A stretch of DNA of 64,000 nucleotides from Glandiceps talaboti (GCF_964340395.1 NC_135549.1:18609842-18673841), one strand, 5' to 3'; numbered from the stretch's first letter, positions 1 to 11,900 are shown. Notes: generated by a model from the letters alone, not told the origin. Numbers and translations: made by a program.

Positions 1-375
1 CTTAAGAATACGTCATACTCTAAGAATAGAGAATTTGAGTAAACTTGGAAATGTATTTAAGTTGGGTTTTTAGCCCATCTCAGAGGAGAGGCGGAGACGG
101 AGAGTGGTCATGTAATAAAATCAACCAAGTGGTTAGCTTGGCGTTCGTTGAACCAGATACGTATGTTTCGTTGTGAGTTCTACTCAACACAATCCAAGTC
201 GGTACGGTACCTCGTAGAAGAGATGGTTTGAGAAGAAACTAATTGGTCGGCTAATTCAACGTTATAGTCTTTAATGAAATAGACTGACGATTGGAACAGC
301 AGTGCGAGTGAGTACTTCCCCGTTTGAACGTTAAATATCGATAAACTGCACAGTAAGCCGATCAACAGCGTTTCA
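1..375 (+). repeat. 5' LTR, 3' part (left end outside the window)
   Basis: This is a direct repeat of 8302-8676 at an offset of 8301 bases. It ends in CA at 374-375, the usual LTR end, and the two copies diverge immediately afterwards. If the 3' copy gives the full length, roughly 300-360 bases of this LTR lie left of the window. Confidence 0.95.
54..119 (+). promoter_or_regulatory. Putative LTR TATA box and polyadenylation signal
   Basis: TATTTAAG at 54-61 fits a TATA box, and AATAAA at 114-119 fits the LTR poly(A) signal. This order would place the start of R near 80-90. The same pair recurs in the 3' LTR at 8355-8362 and 8415-8420. The assignment rests on motif and position only. Confidence 0.4.
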
Positions 376-376
376 A

Positions 377-394
377 TGGTGGAGTAAATCCGGG
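377..394 (+). other. Putative primer binding site
   Basis: TGGTGGAGTAAATCCGGG begins one base after the LTR end. TGG complements the CCA tail of a tRNA, and the position is standard for a minus-strand primer site. I could not identify the matching tRNA. Confidence 0.55.
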
Positions 395-594
395 GCTTGG
401 CCATGTATCTGGTTCTAGAACTGACATTGTATTCTCCGAAACTAATGAACTCCGAAATGAACGATTGACACTAAAGTTATACACTAACAGTTGTATGATT
501 GAACTTGATGGACCGCACCCAGTATGTTCATTTGCCGTAACTATATGGACACTGATGTATTAATGATTAACGCTTTTTCAACTTACAACACATA

Positions 595-3500
595 ATGGGA
601 CTTGACTTATTGCCGCCCAAATTTACAGGCGATGAAATAGTGAAGAAATGGCTTTGTAAATTCGATGCATTTATTAGTTTGAAAGGATACGACAATGACC
701 AAAGTTTGCATACCTTCACTCTATTGCTAACTGGAGAGGCCGAACGATGGTTTGTATCATTACCAGAAAACGTTGCAGTCAACTGGGCTTACGTGCGACA
801 GGCTTTCATAGGGCGTTTTCAAGATGGGGGTCCAAGATGGAAGGTGGACCAAGACTTGCAGACAATCAAACAAAGTGACGATGAGAATATTGAAGAATAT
901 GCGTCTCGTGTAAGGGACATATTGTGTCGTTATGGTAGAGATATTAATGGCGAGGAAATATTGAGTATTTTTTTGCAGGGGATGAGACGTTCGTTATTTG
1001 GACCTGTTGTTCTGAAAGAGCCAACGAGCTTCAGAGAGGCAGTGCATTTTGCACGTTTAGCAGAAATGGTACAGGATTTGGATGGTCAAGGGAAAATGGG
1101 AGTGGAAAAGTCAACATCGGATCCAGGGGCCAGCGACCGTGACATCCTTCAGCAAACATGTGACTCTCTTACTGACGCACTCAACTTGAATACCCGTCTA
1201 CATGAACAGCTTATTTCGAAGATGACATCACAAGACAAGCCAAACAGGGACGATCACCATTTCACAAGTCATGCGGTAAGACAGAAAACTTTCAAATCTG
1301 ATCCATACTCTCGAGAACTTAAGAATAATAGAAATGGACCAACTTATGGAGGTCAACAGATCAGATCAGGTGAACCAGTATGTCGATTATGTAACAAGCC
1401 AGGACACACTAGCCCTTCATGTGTAATGCACAGTGATCGTCAGTTAAATAGTAATACATGTAATGCTAACTTGTCTATTAATTCACCTACCCTTAGCAGT
1501 ATTAGTACAGATAAGATGCATAATAGCAATTTGATTAATGTTAGGATTTATGGTAAGAATGTTAATGCTTTGGTCGATACAGGTTCTTCAGTTACAGTAG
1601 TTACGAGTAAATTATTGAAGGAAATACCAGAACTTAGACGTGTACAAATAGTAAAGTCTTCTCATGATTATATAACAGTAGCTTCAGGTGGTAGGTTACC
1701 AGTTCGAGGTTTAATTAATATTCCAGCTATTATAAATAATCGTAGTGTCCTTATGCCAGCTCACCTTGTAGACAATCTTAATAAGCCGCTTATCATAGGT
1801 GTCGATTTCATGAAAATGCATAGAGCGATAATAGATATGGCCAAGAATAAATTGCGTCTTCGTTCGAAGTTATTCATGCGATCAGCTGACAAATATTTAA
1901 TTCCCGCGAAATCAGAATGTATTATATCTGCGCGGCTTCCATCTCACGTTGGTGATGGAATACTTGGCACCACGCCTAATATTAAATCTTTGTGTCACCT
2001 TGGCTTAGTAACAGCGCGTGTACTGGCTAAAACTGAGAATGATTTAGTTCCAATTAGAATTGCAAATGCAAGCGACAATGATGTTACTTTGAGGAGGAAT
2101 ACAAGGCTGGGTGTTTTTAAACCACTATCTGATGGTGATCAACTGTATAATATTGACTTGGGCGCTAGTCAGACGTATCCCCCTATTGCTAATCCTTTGA
2201 CACGAGAACAGAGAGAATTCTTTTCTGACTTTGACTGGACTGACCATGACTTATCTGACCAACAACTTGAACAATTACAGTCAGTTCTATGGCAGAATAG
2301 GGATGCTTTCGTTGATAAATCAGGGACGTTGGGTTATTGTGATGTAATTAAGCATAGGATTGAATTAAATGAGAATGCAAAACCTGTCTCTCGGCCACCA
2401 TATCGTGTCTCCCCAGACAAACGCAAAGAAATAAGGTCTCAGTTAGATAATTTACTTGACCAGGGTGTCATTACACCTTCAACTTCACAGTACAGTAGTC
2501 CACTGTTATTGGTCAAGAAACCGTCGGGTGCGTATAGATTAGTTATTGATTATAGGGAATTAAATAAACAGACAGTGCCAATCGTATTTCCCTTGCCTGG
2601 TTTGCAAGATTGTCTAGACATGATAGGAGATAAGTCTCCTAAATATTTCACTACCCTTGATATGACGTCTGGGTTTTGGCAGTTGGCAATAGATGAGAGG
2701 GATTCTCACAAAACGGCATTTGTTAGTTTAGATGGGAAATATGAATGGAATACTTTACCTCAGGGTTTACGTAATTCTAGTGCTTCGTTTCAACAGACAA
2801 TGCAGCATTTATTTCGAGAATTAATTTGGAGCCACCTCGTCGTCTATCTCGATGATCTTGTTGTGTATAGTAATACTTTTGATAATCATCTGCTTCATAT
2901 AAATAATGTTTTGACACGATTGCGAGAAGCAGGTTTGAAACTAGGTCCAAAGAAGTGTCACTTTGGTAGGAAGAAAATTAAGTTCTTGGGTCATATTCTG
3001 ACTAAGGATGGTATCTCTGCGGATCCAGCTAAGATTTCAGCTGTTGAGAGTTTTCCAGTCCCTGCAAATGTTTCTAAGGTCAAGAGCTTTCTAGGTCTGG
3101 CAGGTTTCTATCGCCGTTTTATCAGAGATTTTTCTAAGATTGCCCATCCACTTCATAATTTATTGCATAAGAACAAAGTGTTCAAATGGACGGATGAATG
3201 TCAACAGGCATTTGATACCTTGAAACAAAAACTAGTGACAGCTCCATTGTTAGGATTTCCTCAATACAATGATCCGTTCATACTGTATACAGACGCATCT
3301 GCATTTAGTGTAGGGTACGTTCTAGCACAAAAACAGGACAAACTAGAACGACCGATTGCTTATGGTGGTCGATCTCTAAGTTCGCGCGAACGGAAATATT
3401 CGACGACAGAACGAGAAGCTATTGCTTTACTACATGGGTTATCGCAGTGCGACCCTTATCTAAGAGGTAATCGTTTTACGGTGATTACTGATCATGCTAA

Positions 3501-5868
3501 TTTACCATATTTGTTCAAAATGAAATCACCTAGTGGTAGAATAGCACGATGGATTATGCGAGTTCAAGAGTATGATTTCGATATTCAACACAGACCGGGC
3601 AAAAAGATTCCCCATGCTGACGGGTTATCGCGTAGAGAATATGAACAGGCAGGGAGCCAAAATTCTGACTTCAGTAACCCAGATACACCTGCATTTGAGC
3701 CTACAATGAGCAATTACATAAAGGTCGACGACGATAACACTAGAGGGTCAAGTACACATATGGACAATGTTAATATGGTGGATTTGGATAAGTCAAACAA
3801 ATCAGATGACTCTGATATTGACATCAGTGAATTATATAACACCTTAGCAACGGTTGCCAGTACAAATAGTGTTGAGACTAGTACTGATAGTCAATCCCAG
3901 GGGTCAGTCACAGTAAATGATGATTGCGTACTCAATGATGACTTACATTCCAATACGACAGCTGATAGAATTTCGCGCTTACAGCATAGTGACAGTCATT
4001 TAGTTCCGATGATTAAGTTCTTAACAAGTGGTGATTTACCAAATGATAAAAAGTTGGCCAAACGTATCGCAAACACGCAGGCAAATTATTTGTTGCTCAA
4101 TGGAATTTTGTATCATTTATGGTCACCGTCGGGAAAGTCTGCTCTAGCTAAGGATTGTGTTAGACAATTAGTTATTCCACGGTCACTTCAATTGTATGTA
4201 ATAAAGCGGATTCACGATGACGTAACAGGAGGTCATCTCGGGACGTCGCGATGTTTATATGCAATTCGATCACGATATTATTGGGATGGGATGAATAAGG
4301 ATATCACAGATTATGTAGCATCGTGTGCACGTTGTCATACTAGAAAGAGAGGTCGTCGGTTCAAAGGTCACTTAATTCCACTGAATGTCACGGGAGTTAT
4401 GCATAGACTTGGCATGGATTTTTTAGGGCCACTGAAAAAGACAAAAAGTGGGAATGTGCATATTTTAGTTGTGACGGACTATTTGACTAAGTTTGCGTGG
4501 GCATTCGCAGTACCTAATACGAAAGCAGAAACTGTTGCTAAAGTATTGTTTCGAGAAATATTTTGCACTTTTGGTTTTCCAAATTCTATTCTCTCAGATC
4601 AAGGTTCGTCATTTATGTCACATGTTATGAAAGAAGTTTGTCGCTATTTCGATATTACAAAGAAGCGTTCATCTCCGTATATGCCATCGGTAAATGGGCT
4701 GACAGAGCGTTTTAACAGAACTCTGATAGATATGATTTCTATTTACACGAATCGACTAGGTGATGATTGGGACATTTTTCTACCGTCAGTTTTATTCGCA
4801 TACAGGTCTACGCCACATGACACGACGAAAATGTCACCATTCAGGGCAAGACTACCGGTTGATACTGAATTAATACCACAACTTGGTGCATCACACAACG
4901 CGAATTTATTCTTAGAGGAAATGGCACGGTGTCGCAATTTGGCTGTATTATTAGCGAAAGAGAATATCGAAAAGGCACAAGCAAAGATGAAAAAGAGATA
5001 TGATAAATCCGCACATGCTGAGAATACATTTAAAGTAGGTGACATAGTGTATCTTCATCATCCGGCTGTGAAGCCCGGTTACGCCAAGAAGTTTCACAAA
5101 TTCTTCCGCGGACCATATCGCATCAAGGAACAAATTTCACCGGTAAATTTCAAACTGCAACATGTTGAAGGCACAAGACCTTATGGGAAAGTAATTCATG
5201 CTAACCGACTCAAGCATGCAAAGTTGAGACCACGACGTCTATTAAGTAATGATGATCAGGAATCTATTGATGAATCAGACAGTGCAACTCAGATACAGAG
5301 CGATAATCACTTATCACACCCAGTGAATGATGATAACGGTCGTGACTATCATATGTATTCGGATACAGAAATTTATGATTTATCAGACACGTCCAGTGAA
5401 AGTGTATCTGAATCAACTGATCACTCTATACAGCCAAGAAAAATAGATAAGAAAGTAGCTGTTAGAAAGAGAGCAGAAAGACGTATCGCTCGTAAAATAG
5501 CACAAACCACACGTGAAACTCGTAGTAGTTCAGGGAATCGCGACGAAGTCTCACCCCATGAAAGTGCTGATACTTCCGATTCAAACGATACAGTACGTTC
5601 AAATCGGACACCTGCGCCACATCCCATTGATTATGATAGTGACAGTTTAGCTGGAGAAAATGAATATGTTGGTGATGACACATATTATCGTATAGAAAAG
5701 ATTTTACGCGGACGATACAAAAAGGGCATTTTAGAATATCTGATAAAATGGGAGGGATACCCTAATTCAGACAATTCATGGATTCCAAGGGATTACTTGA
5801 ATGAAGTTGCCCTTCAATCTTTACGCGACAATCCAGTTGTCATTACGGGTAAATCACGCCCAACCTAA
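595..5868 (+). CDS. Gag-Pol polyprotein of a Ty3/Gypsy chromovirus, intact
   Basis: One 1757-residue ORF encodes capsid and all replication enzymes with no frameshift between gag and pol. Features in order: retrotransposon Gag core at about residues 15-110; CCHC knuckle CRLCNKPGHTSPSC at 263-276; aspartic protease DTGSS at 328-332; reverse transcriptase at about 600-800 with catalytic YLDDL at 751-755; RNase H with TDAS at 899-902; integrase with an HHCC zinc region near 1206-1243 and catalytic D1275, D1335 and E1371 (35 residues between the last two); GPY motif at 1506-1508; chromodomain at about 1697-1745. An in-frame stop lies nine codons upstream of the ATG, so this is the first usable start. 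All catalytic residues seen are present, so the copy may be functional. An acidic Ser/Asp-rich linker separates integrase and chromodomain. Confidence 0.95.
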   Translation: MGLDLLPPKFTGDEIVKKWLCKFDAFISLKGYDNDQSLHTFTLLLTGEAERWFVSLPENVAVNWAYVRQAFIGRFQDGGPRWKVDQDLQTIKQSDDENIEEYASRVRDILCRYGRDINGEEILSIFLQGMRRSLFGPVVLKEPTSFREAVHFARLAEMVQDLDGQGKMGVEKSTSDPGASDRDILQQTCDSLTDALNLNTRLHEQLISKMTSQDKPNRDDHHFTSHAVRQKTFKSDPYSRELKNNRNGPTYGGQQIRSGEPVCRLCNKPGHTSPSCVMHSDRQLNSNTCNANLSINSPTLSSISTDKMHNSNLINVRIYGKNVNALVDTGSSVTVVTSKLLKEIPELRRVQIVKSSHDYITVASGGRLPVRGLINIPAIINNRSVLMPAHLVDNLNKPLIIGVDFMKMHRAIIDMAKNKLRLRSKLFMRSADKYLIPAKSECIISARLPSHVGDGILGTTPNIKSLCHLGLVTARVLAKTENDLVPIRIANASDNDVTLRRNTRLGVFKPLSDGDQLYNIDLGASQTYPPIANPLTREQREFFSDFDWTDHDLSDQQLEQLQSVLWQNRDAFVDKSGTLGYCDVIKHRIELNENAKPVSRPPYRVSPDKRKEIRSQLDNLLDQGVITPSTSQYSSPLLLVKKPSGAYRLVIDYRELNKQTVPIVFPLPGLQDCLDMIGDKSPKYFTTLDMTSGFWQLAIDERDSHKTAFVSLDGKYEWNTLPQGLRNSSASFQQTMQHLFRELIWSHLVVYLDDLVVYSNTFDNHLLHINNVLTRLREAGLKLGPKKCHFGRKKIKFLGHILTKDGISADPAKISAVESFPVPANVSKVKSFLGLAGFYRRFIRDFSKIAHPLHNLLHKNKVFKWTDECQQAFDTLKQKLVTAPLLGFPQYNDPFILYTDASAFSVGYVLAQKQDKLERPIAYGGRSLSSRERKYSTTEREAIALLHGLSQCDPYLRGNRFTVITDHANLPYLFKMKSPSGRIARWIMRVQEYDFDIQHRPGKKIPHADGLSRREYEQAGSQNSDFSNPDTPAFEPTMSNYIKVDDDNTRGSSTHMDNVNMVDLDKSNKSDDSDIDISELYNTLATVASTNSVETSTDSQSQGSVTVNDDCVLNDDLHSNTTADRISRLQHSDSHLVPMIKFLTSGDLPNDKKLAKRIANTQANYLLLNGILYHLWSPSGKSALAKDCVRQLVIPRSLQLYVIKRIHDDVTGGHLGTSRCLYAIRSRYYWDGMNKDITDYVASCARCHTRKRGRRFKGHLIPLNVTGVMHRLGMDFLGPLKKTKSGNVHILVVTDYLTKFAWAFAVPNTKAETVAKVLFREIFCTFGFPNSILSDQGSSFMSHVMKEVCRYFDITKKRSSPYMPSVNGLTERFNRTLIDMISIYTNRLGDDWDIFLPSVLFAYRSTPHDTTKMSPFRARLPVDTELIPQLGASHNANLFLEEMARCRNLAVLLAKENIEKAQAKMKKRYDKSAHAENTFKVGDIVYLHHPAVKPGYAKKFHKFFRGPYRIKEQISPVNFKLQHVEGTRPYGKVIHANRLKHAKLRPRRLLSNDDQESIDESDSATQIQSDNHLSHPVNDDNGRDYHMYSDTEIYDLSDTSSESVSESTDHSIQPRKIDKKVAVRKRAERRIARKIAQTTRETRSSSGNRDEVSPHESADTSDSNDTVRSNRTPAPHPIDYDSDSLAGENEYVGDDTYYRIEKILRGRYKKGILEYLIKWEGYPNSDNSWIPRDYLNEVALQSLRDNPVVITGKSRPT

Positions 5869-7944
5869 TAGCATACCAAAGGTTGTTGCTAGGAACCGCC
5901 GAGTTCAAAGATATGGCTCATATTGTCTTCTTTGTCTTAACATTGTTTCTGTTACGATATTTATTATTTCTATATTGCAGCCCAAGTTGTGTCTGCACTT
6001 TATGGCTATGCTTCAGGTGTGCACTGGTTACATAACGTTACATTTGTCTTCATATATTAAACTATAGTGTGTTCACCGATTCTTATACACAAAATTGTTG
6101 TCAGAACTCACAATTGTAAACCTTGTATCCAACCACATCGTGTACTCACTTTTGCCTTTTCCCTTTCATCCTTAGAGTTGCTTTGATGAATATTCTGTTT
6201 GATAGAGTTTACTTAGTATATTTTTGTTAGTTTTTTTTTACTATAGTATGTTTGAGTGCACGGTATGATTGAGTGGGTGTTTGTACAGTCAGGCCTGACG
6301 CTGAATAATTGTGATATGTTATGATCGGGAAATATTCGTTTAATGGCAACTCACCAGACATAAATTAAACTCTTTAAAAGTAATTTGTTTATTTTCATCT
6401 GCGTGTGTATTATTTCATAATATTTCAATACATTAGTTCCAACGTCTTAATGATCAGAGGCACATGTGTTCCTTTTCATGTTTCTAGCTTCCATTTCATT
6501 TATGTGTTTGGTCATTTCATGCTTTCATGTGTCTGCTGAACTTCAAGTGAAATAGAGTTGTTCATTTGTTTTTCATTTGTGGCACTGTTAATAGTTGTGG
6601 CAATACTGTTTATTTGTTGAGCTCAATATTTTGAGTATGTTTACCCCCTCTATATGAAGAAGGTTCCCTTTGTTTGATAGTTCAATTTGGATTATTTGGT
6701 TATCTCTGTCGATAACATTCCAAGTTCGAATTACAGTTGCAAGTTGTTAGATAGCGGGTGTGTTTCAATTAGGTGCTGACAGGTATATATAGTTTTGAGT
6801 TAAGTTAAAGTTGGCATTTTCGACTGTTTTAGGGTACTACCGACTTACATGTACAGTCAGAAGGTTCCTTGGCAAACCACTTCAGTTCTGGACGCAGGAC
6901 AATGTTATATTGTTTACCTAGGGACAAGCATGCATTCTTTCTGTAGATTGGTTAGTTTACGTTTGTTTACTCTTCTCAAGAATAATACGTATATGTGACA
7001 CACAGTGAAGTGGGTTATATAATATTACGAAATACATATTGCGATAAGGCCCTCTGACACGCTTATTTACGAAGTGCTTTATGGGTTGACACAGTCCATT
7101 GACATTTGCACATTACTTTGTGTGATATAGATATGTATTTATTAGTCATGACGTAGCGATTGACGTTGACTGACTATTTTCATGATAAGAATCCTCTATG
7201 GTTCATTTTACGTATTTGACAATAATAGGGTGCGTTTGATGTCGTCCTTGAACATATATGCAATAACACGGCATCATCTCCCCGCTACTTGCGACATTAC
7301 GTAACCTTTATGGCTTGCGAATATTACAAATTTATACTATGCTTTGATGCGATAAAAATTAGTGATAATGCGTGAGATATATTGTCTTAGACTGGCATAC
7401 TGACTACCGATTATCATTAAGATACTTTTATTCTCTTTATTACTATTTAAAATATTGATATGCTAGCTTATTAAATATGATATGTTTACATTTTATTATT
7501 TTATTCGACTCCTTTTATATATATTATTACATATACCGGAGCAACAATTACTCATTTCGAATTTGATCTGCGATTTATTCAATTCATTAAATTTGGCTGT
7601 TTTTCATTAGTTCTACGTAATTATTATTTATTTTGTCAAAGTTGGAATTATTTTTGATTATGATACTTTTTTTACTTATCTGGTGATTTGCAGTGAGGCA
7701 CTTTACTGCTTTTTGATTATTTTGTTGTTACATAGTACTACTAGCAATTTATTTTAACTTTATTTAGTTAAGTCACATAATAACTGTTTCAATTTTGATT
7801 TACAACAATGTTGTATTACTACTCTAGTATTTTATTTCAAGTATTGCATATCAATTTTCGAATCATTTTTTTCTAACATTTCACTTTCTTTACTTTATAT
7901 TTCTTAGTTAGGCAAGATGGAACGATATTTTTCGCGAGGAGAGA
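5869..7944 (+). other. Non-coding 3' region of the retrotransposon
   Basis: About 2.1 kb of AT-rich DNA lies between the Pol stop codon and the 3' LTR. The longest ORF is under 90 codons and resembles nothing I know. I see no transmembrane or envelope-like coding sequence and no chromodomain duplicate. It could be a long 3' untranslated region or the decayed remains of a third ORF. Confidence 0.7.
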
Positions 7945-8676
7945 TGTCAATCATTTATGTTGAAGCGAGGGCGCTTCACAGTGAAGGTGGGCGCTGTGTT
8001 ACGAGTCACAGATCTAAAATATATCCATTTAGGACATTTTGGTAAATTTTCATTATGAACTCTAAATTGAAGTCAAAAAGCATTTAAACTTTGTACAAAC
8101 AGTGACATTCCGTTGCGTAACAACATAGGTCTTTGACATCTCTACATGGGGTGTTTCTGAATTGGTTGTACCAGGTACGATTGAACTGTCAACAAGTTTT
8201 ATTATGACATGACTATTTTATGGTCTTTGAGATATGAACTTGTATTACTAATCTAGGGAAGGTGATTGGATATTAGATCTCAGATGATGTCTTTCATAAG
8301 ACTTAAGAATACGTCATACTCTAAGAATAGAGAATTTGAGTAAACTTGGAAATGTATTTAAGTTGGGTTTTTAGCCCATCTCAGAGGAGAGGCGGAGACG
8401 GAGAGTGGTCATGTAATAAAATCAACCAAGTGGTTAGCTTGGCGTTCGTTGAACCAGATACGTATGTTTCGTTGTGAGTTCTACTCAACACAATCCAAGT
8501 CGGTACGGTACCTCGTAGAAGAGATGGTTTGAGAAGAAACTAATTGGTCGGCTAATTCAACGTTATAGTCTTTAATGAAATAGACTGACGATTGGAACAG
8601 CAGTGCGAGTGAGTACTTCCCCGTTTGAACGTTAAATATCGATAAACTGCACAGTAAGCCGATCAACAGCGTTTCA
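7945..8676 (+). repeat. 3' LTR (left boundary approximate)
   Basis: The right end at 8676 is exact, because homology with 1-375 stops there and the sequence ends in CA. For the left end there are two candidates. TGTCAATC at 7945 follows the purine tract GCGAGGAGAGA (7934-7944). TGTGTTACG at 7995 follows GAAGGTGGGCGC. The LTR is therefore about 680-732 bp. The missing left part of the 5' LTR would settle the boundary. Confidence 0.85.
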
Positions 8677-8944
8677 CAAGCATCGAATCAGACTGCCGTT
8701 TCGACTACTTCTGTTTGTGTGCCTAGTGTATATGTGGGAGTTTACTTTCGGAATTATACTACGCCAGTTTGATATGTGTCCCTGGGACTACAGTGACAGG
8801 GTGCTTAACGTTATGGGATTGGTTACTTTCACATATGTACCTGTTTGGGCTACACTCGGATTCTGGATGGATATATTAACGGCGTATATCCTGGGCTTGC
8901 GGGTTTCACCGTCCATTTTGTCTGTCAAGGACAAAGTCTGTTGA
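8677..8944 (+). pseudogene. TMEM229: TMEM229-like gene, C-terminal half, split by the retrotransposon
   Basis: The reading frame is open from the first base after the LTR (first full codon AAG at 8678) to a TGA at 8942-8944. It begins KHRIRLPFRLLLF and carries the family core WEFTFGIILRQF, CPWDYSD and MGLVTFTY. It aligns without gaps to the intact paralogue at 12159-12638 from that gene's residue 72 (KHRVPS) to the end, with over half the residues identical by eye. TMEM229 proteins are small multi-pass membrane proteins of unclear molecular function. The N-terminal half must lie left of the window, before the 5' LTR. There are no stops or frameshifts, so the break looks recent. The first 4-5 flank bases (CAAGC) should be the target duplication. 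Confidence 0.9.
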
Positions 8945-11900
8945 TATTTAATTCACAACAAACAGAATACACGGTACAGCGAATTCTAAAGAACTTGAAC
9001 CCATCTTGTATTACTATATTATTTTGTGTTAGGGTTATGGTTATGGTTACACGGCGATACATGCAAAGATTGTAAATGTATACTCGTGCTGCCAATACAG
9101 TAACAGGTGGTACATATTGAAAATAGAGAGACATTCGTCTGGACGGGTCATATACAGCTGTCTCCCGGGGCAAAATAGCGAGATACATGAACTTGTGATA
9201 CATAAATTTAGACGGCAATGCGCTTTAAAGCGATGTTCATATTAAACGATCATTTTTTTTTTAATGGTGTACATCACTTTTGCTTTATCACTGAAATGTC
9301 ACTTGATCGAAATTAAAAAAAAATGTATTACGGAATTTTTGTATATGAAACCATAGACAGTGGAGTAGAAATTGTTATGGCCTGTCTGCATCGCGGATAT
9401 GTGTGATTCCGCTTCAAATCACAAAAAACGCGACTGGGTCTGCAATATAGACAGGATAAAACATGCTAGAGCTAAAAAACGGAATCCACAAATTCGTGAT
9501 GTAGACAACAGGCTTCCTTTTCTGTGTGTACAAACAGGCCACGGTATTCCTAAACAATGCGCTATCGATTGTATGTAACAATAACCGATGTATTTTGTCA
9601 GATATTTCATTTGGTATTATAGTGTACGTAGTGTACAAATACTGTCTTTTCAATGTTTTAATTTTAATGAAGATAAGATACATTGATATTCTCCCCTTTC
9701 ATTTTCTGTGCACTTTCAGCTTTGTGCGAGTTATACTTCGTACTCAGATTTGCTTTTATATTTATTTCAATCATAGCGTGTAGGGGTCCGGGTCAATGTT
9801 TCAACTTGAATGGAACGAGTCTTGGATTGCGCCCTCTTTTGCGCACGCCGTTGGCAAATCATCAACGTGTTTTGGCACATTTACTATCGCTGTAAGCTAG
9901 TGATAGCTAGCAGTAATTGTGTTGCTTGAAGTCAGACCGTCGTATTACCTAATTAATACCATTGGAAATAAATTTTTAAAAAATGTTGTATGTGGTATCC
10001 TCGGTGATTTTTTATACCTTTATTATGTACTTGTATACATTTTTACCTAATAAATTCAAATTCAAATAAATTAATATTGACTTGTAAAAACTCGTTTAAT
10101 TAAATTTTTCCCATTCAATCAAAGCATCGATCACGTGACAACTGTTCTCGAATATTTCTAAATTGAATACTCACTTCGCCGGAAAACCGGATCCCTGGAT
10201 TTACAATGGATGCAAATACCACTACTATTGATCTTGTGTGTGTGTTATTATAATTCGAACACAAGACACGCAATTGATCTAAAATTGATTGCAAATAATA
10301 CATTTATACTTCTGTAAGATTCATTTCATTGTTATGGTAATGTCGAAATTATATCGAATTACTTCTTCATTGGCATTTACAGATTACTCAACTATATTTC
10401 GTCTCATCACCACAGCTGTGATCTTTTCATGGAATTGTTCAATACTAGTATGACATCCTCAAGAGTGAAAAATGAATGTGTCATCGACGACACAGAGCGT
10501 CAATTAGAAATGAGATATGTTGATAAATTATCGTACGTTTTATCTGTGTTGAATTACATTTCACTGTCATGACACAACATAAACTTCTACATAAATTCAT
10601 CGACACTGTGTGTAAGTCCATAAATTATTAACGGTGGAATTCCCATAATAGGTGGTATTCACATTGCTGATCAGTAGCGAACCTGGTGTGGTTGTACTAT
10701 TAATGACAACACTACGACATAGAAAAGGAAGTTGTTCAAGATTATACGTCTTTTCGTATAGTAGTATTTTAGTATCCAAAATGCGGTGTTGCTAGGCAAC
10801 ATTCGCGTAGGTAACTAGATCAAATCGTCACGGAGCTACCTTCTGTGAGAATGAGTGTCTTGTGTATATACGTACACAACTATCCATGCTATAGGTAATA
10901 TTACACAACGTTTTGTGCCCTGAGGTATAATGGGAGGTACTAGCTATTACCCGGGGCAACAAACCGGGAAAATGTCTATTAAATTACGGGGCCAGTGGTG
11001 GGGTGATTGTAACACCTGCACCTTGAAATGCGATACATTGCATTTGTTCAAGGTAACATACTGTATTGAACTTAGAAGATAAGTCATTTTCAGTTACATT
11101 TCACATGAACTGATCAGCGAGAGAGTTGATTTCCTTTGTGAAATAACATGATGGCACACGTCACACAAAATGCTAAAAATACTCTTTTATTTTAGTGTAC
11201 GCAGGTTAGTACAATTTAACAACAGATGGACACAGCCTGTATGTGTTCTATATTGACAACTAGCACACCGAAAATATCTATGCAGCGTTGTAATGCGCGG
11301 GTTTATAGTAACCCCGAATACATCATCCATTTGACTGACTGGAAGATTATTTTCAAAAACCTGCAGTGACGAATATGTGTTTACGTTATCATTGAGATAA
11401 GGGTGGGTCTCTAAACAGGAAAAGTGTCGCTAAAACAACAGACCAAAAACAGACAGGTCAAAAGTGCAAATGAAAGGTCATATTCTGAAATATGATACTA
11501 GTAATTTGTTTTACAACATTATGGTGACATTGGACGATTGATCCACGATATATTATATGATGCCATATGTATATGTTATCGATATGGACACTGGTGAATG
11601 GAATTTTACCCGTGGTTTTTTTTTTTGTGGTTGGGTGACAGTAAAACTAGTAAAAGACTCAGATAAAGGCCTCTGTAAACATCAAAGCATTGGAAATCGA
11701 TTAGGTTTGCGACCACAGATAAACCAATATACATATAAGGAAGCAGAAGTACAGGTCATCCAATGTATTTATTAATTATTAAAGCCTGGAATTTTCTATC
11801 TTTTGTGTGAAATAACAAAACTATCGCATAAATATATGTGTATTTATTTTAGACAAAATTGCTACAACCAGACCAGAATATTCGTATTCCATATATTTTT

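Larger units (their letters stand above)
1..8676 (+). mobile_element. Full-length Ty3/Gypsy LTR retrotransposon (chromovirus type)
   Basis: The element runs from a 5' LTR cut by the window edge to a complete 3' LTR, with a primer-binding-site-like sequence, one Gag-Pol ORF, a long non-coding region and a purine-rich tract between. The 375 visible bases of the 5' LTR match 8302-8676 with no difference that I could find by eye, which implies recent insertion. Domain order is Gag, CCHC knuckle, protease, reverse transcriptase, RNase H, integrase, chromodomain. Integrase after RNase H defines Ty3/Gypsy, and the C-terminal chromodomain is typical of chromoviruses. No envelope-like ORF is present. 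The right flank is the coding sequence of a TMEM229-like gene, so the element disrupts a host gene. Confidence 0.95.

Noticed and set aside
180-404. 74-codon minus-strand ORF in the LTR, repeated at 8481-8666
   Set aside because: Antisense ORF inside a repeat with no recognisable similarity; treated as chance.
5801-6067. 88-codon ORF overlapping the end of pol, considered as an envelope-like ORF
   Set aside because: It starts inside pol in another frame, is short, and has no signal peptide plus membrane anchor arrangement.
9024-9055. TTAGGG near a short GGTTATGG repeat, considered as telomere-like
   Set aside because: A single TTAGGG unit in degenerate sequence is not a telomeric array.
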